Positions 57,188 to 64,000 of a DNA stretch of 64,000 nucleotides are shown here, piece by piece (position 1 is the stretch's first letter; each line of letters opens with the position of its first letter). The translations under genes were made by a program, and so were the position numbers. This DNA is from Gemmatimonadota bacterium (lineage in GTDB: Bacteria; ARS69), in assembly GCA_030747075.1 (NCBI GenBank), contig JASLLL010000007.1:1-64000 (forward strand), given 5' to 3'. The notes beneath the pieces were generated by a model. The model saw only the letters and a program-made list of their open reading frames with translations, did no database searches and was not told the origin of the DNA.

Positions 57188-58330
57188 CTACTCCACGCCG
57201 TCGGGGCGCGTTCTTGGATCCAGCGCGTCACGCAGGCCGTCGCCCAGCAGGTTGTAGGACACGACGGTCAGGACAATCGCCAACCCGGGGAATGTCGAGA
57301 TCCACCATGCTCCCAGGAGATTGTCCCTGCCCTGATTGATGATGTTCCCCCACGACGCGGTCGGTGGCTGCACTCCCAGCCCGAGGAATGACAGCACAGC
57401 TTCCACCAGAATCACATCACCGATCATGAGCGTAGCCGCGACGATGACCGGTGACAGTGTGTTCGGCAGCAGGTGACGGAGGATTGTCCGGTGCGCCGGA
57501 ATACCCAGAGCGCGCGTCGCCTCGACGAACTCCTGCTCGCGCAGTGAGAGGATCTGCCCCCGCACGAGCCTCGCAACTCCCATCCAGCCGGTCAGCCCGA
57601 GGACCGCGACAATCAGCCAGATCTTCGGACTGTAGATGGCAATGAGCGTCAAAATGATGAACAGCTTGGGGAATGCGATCAGCACATCCACGACACGCAT
57701 GACCACCCAGTCCACGCGGTCACCGAAGTAGCCTGCGATGCATCCGAAGAACAGACCCAGCGTGATCGCGAGGGTGACCGCCACGAATCCGATGGAGAGT
57801 GATATCCGCGAGCCGTAGATCACTCGCGAGAGAATGTCCCGTCCGAACTTGTCGGTTCCCATCGGGTGATCTTGACGGGGCGAAAGAAACCGCGTCCGCA
57901 CGATGTCCTCCTGCGCATTCGGATCATGCGGCGCAAGAAGAGGCGCGAGAATCGCCACACAGTACAGCGTCAGCACCAGAAAGAGCCCCGTCCGCGCAAT
58001 ACGATTTCGCATGAACCTGCGGTAAGCGATTCGCGCGCGACTCGTCCCCGCCGTTGCTTCCGAGTCGGATGCGCTCTCGAGCGATCGAATCCGGCGACAA
58101 TCCACCGTGGATGCGACCGGAATCCCAATCAGAGCCAGAGCCAGGAACACCACCGCCGACATGAGGCCGCCCCCTCCCCCGCCGTGCAGGACTTCGCTCA
58201 CCTCCGCGCGGGAACCGACCGCGACTGCCCAGAACGCCAGCCACGCCACGGCGAAGAGCACGCCGCGGGCCCATCTCCGATGAAGCAGGTGGCCCGCCCC
58301 CGGGACAGCGGAAAGCACGCGACGCATCAT
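57188..58330 (-). CDS. Dpp/Opp-type permease, DppC type, with N-terminal extension (second set)
   Basis: A 380-residue permease with a canonical DppC core (about 115-380): HPMGTDKFGRDILSRVIYG, the EAA loop EFVEATRALGIPAHRT, SFLGLGVQPPTASWGNII and GDGLRDALDPRTRPDG. Before it are two extra hydrophobic helices (VLSAVPGAGHLLHRRWARGV and LMSAVVFLALALIGIPVA). The first resembles the PGxGHxxxRRW pattern of small membrane modules attached to other proteins. ATG 58330 overlaps the DppB stop (ATGA). Confidence 0.9.
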   Translation of the reverse strand: MMRRVLSAVPGAGHLLHRRWARGVLFAVAWLAFWAVAVGSRAEVSEVLHGGGGGGLMSAVVFLALALIGIPVASTVDCRRIRSLESASDSEATAGTSRARIAYRRFMRNRIARTGLFLVLTLYCVAILAPLLAPHDPNAQEDIVRTRFLSPRQDHPMGTDKFGRDILSRVIYGSRISLSIGFVAVTLAITLGLFFGCIAGYFGDRVDWVVMRVVDVLIAFPKLFIILTLIAIYSPKIWLIVAVLGLTGWMGVARLVRGQILSLREQEFVEATRALGIPAHRTILRHLLPNTLSPVIVAATLMIGDVILVEAVLSFLGLGVQPPTASWGNIINQGRDNLLGAWWISTFPGLAIVLTVVSYNLLGDGLRDALDPRTRPDGVE

Positions 58331-59292
58331 TCGTAGCGAATCCTGGGATCCACGACTGCGTACAGCACATCCGCAATCAGGTTCCCGCCCACGACCATGA
58401 CACCCGCGATGAGATTGACCGCCATGACCACGGGATAGTCCCTCGCGAAGATCGCGCCCACAGTCAGGCGCCCCATGCCCGGCCACGCGAAGATCGTCTC
58501 CGTGACCACCGCGCCCGACATGAGAAACGGAATGTAGAGTCCGAGGAGCGTCACCAGGGGAATCAGCGCGTTTCGCAGCGCGTGCCGGAACACGACCACG
58601 CGTTCAGGCAGTCCCTTCGCGCGGGCGGTTCGAATGTAGTCCTGCCGGATCACCTCCAGGAGGCTCCCGCGCATGAACCGCGCAACGGAAGCAGCCGACG
58701 CAATCCCCAGCACGAACACAGGCAGCACAAGATGGAGCGCCCGGTCCCACAGCCTGGGCAGAAACGCCATGTACTCCGCATCCACGGAGGCCATCTGGCT
58801 CGCGGGGAGGATGCCCAGCTTCAGCGAGAAGACAATGATGAGTACCAGCCCCAGCCAGAACCCCGGCATCGAGTAGACGAAGAGCGCCCCGAGCGTGAGC
58901 ACATTGTCGATCCAGGAGTACTGACGGGCGGCGGAAACCAGACCGACCGCAACTCCCACGACGAGATCGAGCAGCAGCGCGAGGAATGTCAGGATGAGCG
59001 TGTTCGGAACCGTCTCAGCGAGAATCTCCGCCACCGGTCTGTGATGCGAGAAGGAGACGCCGAACTCCCCCTGGGCCAGCGCGCCGAGCCACTTCACATA
59101 CTGCACATGAAGAGGCTGATCCAGTCCCAGACGCACACGCACCGTCTCCATGACGGAGGGGTCAATCTCCGGATTGAAGTACATCGCCATGGGGTCACCC
59201 GGAGCCAGCCGGATGATGAAGAAGGTCAGCGTCGCCAAGGCCCATACCAACGGGATTGAGGCCAGCACGCGCCGAATGATGAAGCGAATCAT
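58327..59292 (-). CDS. Dpp/Opp-type permease, DppB type (second set)
   Basis: A 321-residue permease with an N-terminal TM and RLAPGDPM, the SIMPG-like stretch YSMPGFWLGLVLIIVFSLKLGILPAS, the EAA loop DYIRTARAKGLPERVVVF and the TETIFAWPGMGRLTVG motif. Coupled to the dppC-like gene and 69 bases after an SBP gene. Confidence 0.93.
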   Translation of the reverse strand: MIRFIIRRVLASIPLVWALATLTFFIIRLAPGDPMAMYFNPEIDPSVMETVRVRLGLDQPLHVQYVKWLGALAQGEFGVSFSHHRPVAEILAETVPNTLILTFLALLLDLVVGVAVGLVSAARQYSWIDNVLTLGALFVYSMPGFWLGLVLIIVFSLKLGILPASQMASVDAEYMAFLPRLWDRALHLVLPVFVLGIASAASVARFMRGSLLEVIRQDYIRTARAKGLPERVVVFRHALRNALIPLVTLLGLYIPFLMSGAVVTETIFAWPGMGRLTVGAIFARDYPVVMAVNLIAGVMVVGGNLIADVLYAVVDPRIRYE

Positions 59293-59361
59293 CTTTCTCC
59301 CCCGCGCGGCATACGAACGCCTCTCCGGGGAGCCGCGAGGGCGTCTGCCGAATCCTGCAGC

Positions 59362-60981
59362 CTAGCTCGCATAGCGACGGTCCCCCGGGGCAATCCACCA
59401 CTCCCCGGCGTTCAGCAGAAACCCGCGCACATCCGTCTCCACTCCCCGGATGCGCCGCGACACACCGACCGAGTAGTTCAGTTCGAACAAGACCGTATAC
59501 GGTTGCTCCTGATGAAGCACGCGCTGGAACTCCCGCCAGATCGGCAGAGCGTCCGCATGGGTCCGCGCAAGCAACCCGCGATCGATCAATGCGTCTACCT
59601 CACGATTCGTGTAGCTCCCCATATTGTACTTTCCCAAGACCGCATCGGAGTGGAATGTGTCGTACGGATTGACCACGAAGTCCGACTGCCACGCCATGTG
59701 GTAAGCGTCGAAGTCCTTCGCCATGATCTCATCGAGAAACACCGTCCACTCCCTCACCTCCGGGGTCGCCGCGATCCCGATGCGCGCCAGATCAGCCTGA
59801 ATCATCACCAGCGTATCTTCGCGGAGCTGGTTCCCCAGATTCGTCTTGATCCGGAACTCGAACTTCTGCCCATCCCGGTCCAGGACGCCGTCTCCGTCTG
59901 TGTCCCGCCAGCGAAGTTCCGCGAGGATCCGCGAAGCCTCCGTCGGATCGTACGGATGGGGCGCGATCTCCGTGGCATACGCCTGGGATAGCGACATGAT
60001 CGGATGCGCGGTCACCTTGCCCTGACCGAACACCAGCGCGTCGAGAATGCCCTGCCGGTTGATGGCCATCGTCATCGCGCGCCGGACCGCACTCTCGGCA
60101 AAGAGCGGGTTCTGAATATTCCATCCGATGAACTGAAACCCCCGCTGCGGAACCGTCTTCACGCGGTAGCGATCCTCCTCGCGAAGGCCCGGGACGGAGG
60201 AGAAACGCAGCCGCTCCACGATGTCCAGTTCACCACTGCGAAACGCCGTCTCCACCGCAGTCTGGTCCGGAATGACCCGCACGACGATCCGATCCAGCCA
60301 GGGTCGTCCCGCAAAGTGATCCGGGTTCGCCTCCAGGACCAACTCCCGATCACGCTTCCATCGAACGAAACGAAAGGGGCCGTTTCCGATCGGTGCCCGG
60401 TTGAAGGACGCGGACTCCATGAGTTCCGCGGGAACATCGCCCAGGAGGTGGTGCGGAAGAATCACACGACGCAGTGCCGGCAACTGGTCCGCATAGGCAC
60501 GCGCGAATCGGAACACCACGGTGTGGGGCCCGACGGCCTCCACTTCCTCCAGCGGACGCAGCGATCCCACATCCGGGTAACCCAGGAGAGGGTTCTTCAT
60601 CATGCGAAATGTGAACACGACATCGGCCGCCGTCGTCGGCACGCCGTCATGCCAGAGGACATCGTCGCGAAGGGTGACCGTAATCTCGCGCCGGTCCCCG
60701 GAGAACTCCCAGGCGCTTGCCAGTGCTCTTTCAAGTTCGAAATCCGCCCCCCAACGAAAGAGTGGCGTGTACAGGAGGTTCGTCATGACCTCCGTCGCGT
60801 TGGCATCGGTGGAGACGAACTCGTTCAGCCCGTCCAGGTCGGAAAAGAGCCCGATCACGCAAGTCCCCCCGGGGACGGGGCCGGCGGAGGGCTCTTCCGC
60901 CTCGCGTGCGCCTCTCTCGGACCCGCAGCCGACGACGAAGATCAGTGCGGCCGAGACAATCCACGCCCGCCCACGGCTCAC
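59362..60981 (-). CDS. Oligopeptide-binding lipoprotein, SBP family 5 (second of a pair)
   Basis: A 539-residue lipoprotein. The lipobox is at Cys19 (FVVGC). It has NLLYTPLFRWGADFELERAL, LRDDVLWHDGVPTTAADVVF, FNRAPIGNGPFRF, FIGWNIQNPLFAESAVRRAM and the SBP_bac_5 tail. An EF-hand-like DTDGDGVLDRDGQ near 370 is unusual for the family. GTG overlaps the preceding SBP stop (GTGA). Confidence 0.92.
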   Translation of the reverse strand: MSRGRAWIVSAALIFVVGCGSERGAREAEEPSAGPVPGGTCVIGLFSDLDGLNEFVSTDANATEVMTNLLYTPLFRWGADFELERALASAWEFSGDRREITVTLRDDVLWHDGVPTTAADVVFTFRMMKNPLLGYPDVGSLRPLEEVEAVGPHTVVFRFARAYADQLPALRRVILPHHLLGDVPAELMESASFNRAPIGNGPFRFVRWKRDRELVLEANPDHFAGRPWLDRIVVRVIPDQTAVETAFRSGELDIVERLRFSSVPGLREEDRYRVKTVPQRGFQFIGWNIQNPLFAESAVRRAMTMAINRQGILDALVFGQGKVTAHPIMSLSQAYATEIAPHPYDPTEASRILAELRWRDTDGDGVLDRDGQKFEFRIKTNLGNQLREDTLVMIQADLARIGIAATPEVREWTVFLDEIMAKDFDAYHMAWQSDFVVNPYDTFHSDAVLGKYNMGSYTNREVDALIDRGLLARTHADALPIWREFQRVLHQEQPYTVLFELNYSVGVSRRIRGVETDVRGFLLNAGEWWIAPGDRRYAS

Positions 60982-62558
60982 GACGCCCCTCCGGCAGGGC
61001 GCCAGCGGTGGACCTCTACCAACGCCCCGCGCGAATCCATCGGCGCCTCAGCAACGCGGTCGCGGCGGTACGGGTAGTTGGCCTCTCCGGCGTAGAGCAC
61101 CGACACGGGCTCGAGGCGATGCATGACCTCCTGGAACTCCCGCCAGATCCGTTTCGTCTCTTCCCGATCCTGTGTCACACGCGCCCGATCCATCAGGCTG
61201 TCCGTAACCGGATGAGAGAACGAAATGGAGTTGTGCCCGCCTGCGATCGCGCGCGTGTGAAAGTTGTCCTCCGGGTCGAAGACGAAATCAGTGCGGCTCG
61301 CCAGCACCGTCGCGTCAAAGTCCTTTGCGTAGATCTTCTCCAGATAGACCGTCCACTCAAAGAACTCCGTATCCACGCCAATCCCCAGTTCTTGATAGTC
61401 CGCCTGCACCATCGTCGCGATTTCCTCCGAGATCTCGTTTCCTGAAATCAGCGTGAAGGTGAACTCAAAGCGTTGACCGTCCTTCATGCGGATGCCCTTT
61501 GAGTCGCGCTCCGACCACCCCGCTTCGTCGAGAAGTCGTCCGGCAGCCGCCGGGTCGAAGGGGTACGGCTCGATCCCCGGGTGAAACGCCCAGTGTTCCG
61601 GATAGATGGTCGTCGCGATAACCTGTCCAAAGCCGACCCGGAACGCATCCACGATCGTCTGCCGGTCGGTCACCATCGTGAGTGCCCGGCGAACACGCGG
61701 GTCGGCGAACAACGCGGCGCGATGATTCCAGCCGATATAGGTATAGGTCCGATCGGAGAAGCGCCCGAACCCGTACTCGGCGCGGCCTTCCAGTGCCTGA
61801 AAGAAGCGGCTGGGCATCCGATGGTACACATGCACGCCGCCCGTCTCCAGTTCGGTGCGGAGCGTCGTTTCTTCGGGGATGATCCGGAACACAAGCCTGT
61901 CGAAGCCGGCCCGCCCGAGCGCGCAGGTCTCGCTGGCGTCGAAGACCAGGCGATCCTCCGCCACCCACTCCCGCAGTCGCCAGAACGCATTCCCCACGGG
62001 CGCCCGGTTGAAGGGGAGCGACGGAAGCGCCGCTGCCGTAGCGCCGGAGAGGAGGTGCGCGGGCAGAACATGAAAGCGCGTGTCATTCACCGGTTCCGCC
62101 ACCGCCTTCCGGAAGCGAAAGCGCACTGTCCGCGGGTCCGGAGCGTCACACGACTCAATGTGGCGAATCTGTCCCTTGTCGCGATAGGGAATGTCCGGGT
62201 CCGCCATTCGGTCGAAGGTGAACTTTACATCGTCGGCGGTAGTCGGGACACCATCCTCCCAGACAACATCCTCGCGAAGCGTGTAAGTCAGAACGAGTCC
62301 ATCGTCAGAGAGTTCCCAGGACTCGGCGAGCATCGGACGATCTGCAAGTTCCGGCGGAGGCCCGAAATCCGTGAGCTTCAGGAAGAGGAGATCGGCCATC
62401 TCGGTCGCCTGCGAACTGGTCGAAAGAAGCGGGTTCAGAAGATCCGGCTGGTAGCCCATTCCCCAGACCAGCGTCCGTCCCGCCCCGTTACCGGGGGAAC
62501 CGCACGAAAGCCCCATCAGCACAACCGCCGCGAGGAGGAATGCGAGGGTGGCCCTCAC
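60978..62558 (-). CDS. Oligopeptide-binding lipoprotein, SBP family 5 (first of a pair)
   Basis: A 526-residue lipoprotein paralogue, lipobox Cys19 (GLSC). It has LREDVVWEDGVPTTADDVKF, FNRAPVGNAFWRL, YIGWNHRAALFADPRVRRAL and typical SBP tail. The two consecutive SBPs differ enough to bind different ligands. It starts as GTG overlapping the upstream membrane-protein stop. Confidence 0.92.
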   Translation of the reverse strand: MRATLAFLLAAVVLMGLSCGSPGNGAGRTLVWGMGYQPDLLNPLLSTSSQATEMADLLFLKLTDFGPPPELADRPMLAESWELSDDGLVLTYTLREDVVWEDGVPTTADDVKFTFDRMADPDIPYRDKGQIRHIESCDAPDPRTVRFRFRKAVAEPVNDTRFHVLPAHLLSGATAAALPSLPFNRAPVGNAFWRLREWVAEDRLVFDASETCALGRAGFDRLVFRIIPEETTLRTELETGGVHVYHRMPSRFFQALEGRAEYGFGRFSDRTYTYIGWNHRAALFADPRVRRALTMVTDRQTIVDAFRVGFGQVIATTIYPEHWAFHPGIEPYPFDPAAAGRLLDEAGWSERDSKGIRMKDGQRFEFTFTLISGNEISEEIATMVQADYQELGIGVDTEFFEWTVYLEKIYAKDFDATVLASRTDFVFDPEDNFHTRAIAGGHNSISFSHPVTDSLMDRARVTQDREETKRIWREFQEVMHRLEPVSVLYAGEANYPYRRDRVAEAPMDSRGALVEVHRWRPAGGAS

Positions 62559-63247
62559 CCGGCATCCTCTTCCGACGCGCCTCTCCCGCCACGCCTCGCC
62601 CAGAGGGCCAGGAAGACCGCGACGCACACCAGCAGCATCCACGACACCCGGCCATGCGCGATAAGATCCCGAGAGCGCCCGATGGCCAGCGAGATCCGCG
62701 ACATCACCGTGTATCCGAAACTCGCGCCGAAGGACACCATCAGGAACCAGACGCCGATCCGCGTCACAACCCCCAGCGCCCCGCGATGCTCTCTTGAGAA
62801 GTAGAAGTACAGGAGGCTGGATGACAGCCCCAGCACCAGGATGGCATTGCTCACGGCTCCTGCCCCGCCGTGCACCACATCCAACATCGTCGACTGAAGC
62901 TGGATGATGAGATCTCCCGACCCGAATGCCACAACATTGATCCCCGAATACATCCCCACGACGAAGGCCAGCGGCCACCTGGACAACCAGGAGTGCTTTT
63001 CGGAAAACCGCGTGAACATGAGAAGGGAGAGCCCCAGAGGAATCCACTTGAGCAGATCCCCCTCCGCAAGCGGAACGATGAGGTTGGGCCGCACCGTCTC
63101 CTGCCAGGCCATGGCGATCCCGTACCCCGCCGTGATCCCCACAAAGACATGCTCGGCGAACTTGTACAGAGGATTGTCCCGATACAGGAAGCTCAGTATG
63201 CAGAATGTGAGTGCCAGGCTGATCCACACATGCAGAGCGTCGATCAT
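62555..63247 (-). CDS. Multi-TM membrane protein of unknown function
   Basis: A 230-residue inner-membrane protein with about seven TM helices (HVWISLALTFCILSFLY, FAEHVFVGITAGYGIAM, WIPLGLSLLMFTRF, PLAFVVGMYSGINVVAFG, AILVLGLSSSLLYFYF, VVTRIGVWFLMVSFGASFGY, WMLLVCVAVFLALWA). I do not recognise the family. It overlaps the upstream gene and the SBP by four bases at both ends, so it is firmly part of the operon. Confidence 0.7.
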   Translation of the reverse strand: MIDALHVWISLALTFCILSFLYRDNPLYKFAEHVFVGITAGYGIAMAWQETVRPNLIVPLAEGDLLKWIPLGLSLLMFTRFSEKHSWLSRWPLAFVVGMYSGINVVAFGSGDLIIQLQSTMLDVVHGGAGAVSNAILVLGLSSSLLYFYFSREHRGALGVVTRIGVWFLMVSFGASFGYTVMSRISLAIGRSRDLIAHGRVSWMLLVCVAVFLALWARRGGRGASEEDAG

Positions 63248-64000
63248 GACTCTCTCCGCCGACGAAGGAAGTACATCACATTCCCGAAGAGAATGAACAC
63301 GATGATCAGCACATGGCTCGCGCTCTGCGCCGCCATCCCTCCGACCGCTTCCCCCGGACGCCCCACGAGAAGTTCATACTCGGCCGCGCCCTTCATTCCG
63401 GCCGAGAGCCCGACCAGTTGCTTGGGAATGGCCTGATAGTACGGCACATAGTCCGGCCCGCTCACCGCTGTACACGCGCCGCCGATCCGCACTCCGTACT
63501 GGCTCCGTGCGATCTGGACATACTCCTTGATCCCGGGCACCCCGGCGGAGACATTGATCAGCATCTCCACATCGTCATAGCGAAACACCTCGCGCATGAG
63601 CGGCAGCGAATCCACCGGTGTCCCGTCGCGGTCGAAGGGGAAGGCCTCGTGAATCGACTTCCCCATGGAGCGAATCACGATCTGCCGACCCTCCTTGTAG
63701 CCCAGGTGCACATAATCCACGCCCGGGACATATCCATACTCCGACTCCAGCCCCACTTCCTCCAGCACCCTCTCCGTGATGGGAGGAGCCGGTGCCCACA
63801 GGCTGACCATGACCATGCGAATCCGCTTTTCCGCCAGATGATGCAGGACCGCAATGTGGAAGGGGAGCAACTCCGGTTTTCCCGGGGGATCGTAGTCTGC
63901 GGACACCAGCACGATCGACCCTTCCGGCAATGCCTCTACGGCATCGTACAGATCCCGCACCATCGGTGAGATCGGGATGGGCAGGCTCACCGGAAACAGG
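63244..64000 (-). CDS. Exported or membrane-anchored protein of unknown function (N-terminus cut by window edge)
   Basis: At least 248 residues from a possible GTG at 63990, but the frame is open to the window edge and the sequence before that point (LFPVSLPIPISP) looks like the end of a membrane helix, so the true start is probably upstream. It has an alpha/beta-looking domain (IVLVSADYDPPGKPEL, VMVSLWAPAPPITERVLEE, GYVPGVDYVHLGYKEG, VEMLINVSAGVPGIKEYV) and a C-terminal TM helix (ASHVLIIVFILFGNVMYFL) ending RRRRES. It does not match a family I can name. Confidence 0.65.
   Translation of the reverse strand, partial: LFPVSLPIPISPMVRDLYDAVEALPEGSIVLVSADYDPPGKPELLPFHIAVLHHLAEKRIRMVMVSLWAPAPPITERVLEEVGLESEYGYVPGVDYVHLGYKEGRQIVIRSMGKSIHEAFPFDRDGTPVDSLPLMREVFRYDDVEMLINVSAGVPGIKEYVQIARSQYGVRIGGACTAVSGPDYVPYYQAIPKQLVGLSAGMKGAAEYELLVGRPGEAVGGMAAQSASHVLIIVFILFGNVMYFLRRRRES

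Overview
The window is 64 kb of GC-rich, tightly packed bacterial chromosome with no rRNA, tRNA, CRISPR or insertion sequence that I can see. It looks like a didermic (LPS-bearing) member of the FCB superphylum outside the classical Bacteroidota. The reasons are complete Kdo and Lpt genes, BamD, a SprA-type type IX secretion (T9SS) translocon, PorV/PorQ-type barrels, secreted proteins with FlgD-like or T9SS-like C-terminal domains, and two GWxTD-domain proteins. Candidatus Eisenbacteria, Krumholzibacteriota or Latescibacterota would fit, but this placement is inference and a marker-gene tree would settle it. Most genes are on the minus strand, and many neighbours overlap by 1 to 4 bases (ATGA, GTGA, TTGA or TAATG junctions), which implies long translationally coupled operons.

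Layout. 1-4.2 kb: the classic rimP-nusA-ylxR-ylxQ-infB operon, with infB cut by the window edge. 4.3-11.4 kb: an M28-family peptidase lipoprotein and a 2022-residue SprA homologue. 11.5-13.9 kb (plus strand): lptF and lptG. 13.9-26.1 kb: metK, a phosphoglucose/phosphomannose-type isomerase, HPr, HPr kinase, hpf, rpoN, lptB, an lpxL-lptC fused frame, kdsD, kdsA, pyrG and kdsB. This block links lipid A and Kdo synthesis to LPS export and to sigma-54/HPr regulation. 26.3-33.3 kb: rpmA, rplU, RNase G/E, nadD, bamD, a PorV/Q-like barrel with an extra periplasmic domain, and a secreted FlgD-like protein.

33.3-37.2 kb: mixed small genes, including a pilin-like protein, a regulatory-like exported protein, a rhomboid-TPR protease and PspC. 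37.2-43.9 kb: one six-gene run of TolC, a LolD/MacB-type ATPase, a GWxTD protein, an oligopeptide-binding protein and two Dpp-type permeases. 44-47.3 kb: ExbB-ExbD-ExbD-TonB with its own promoter. 47.4-55 kb: a TonB-dependent receptor, a large secreted protein, PorV and a second GWxTD protein, in one direction from a near-consensus promoter. 55.4-64 kb: a plus-strand fused OppD-OppF ATPase faces a minus-strand operon of two unknown membrane proteins, two oligopeptide-binding lipoproteins and two permeases.

How they work together: the window covers most of the cell-envelope programme. That includes Kdo/lipid A (KdsB, KdsD, KdsA, LpxL), LPS export (LptB, LptC, LptF, LptG), OMP assembly (BamD), proton-motive energy transfer (ExbBD-TonB to the receptor), T9SS-like export (SprA, PorV and cargo), and oligopeptide import. 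The least explained parts are the T9SS-like set with its GWxTD partners, the PorV/Q plus CsgG-like fusion, the TolC-ATPase-GWxTD-Dpp run, and the two unknown membrane proteins heading the last operon.
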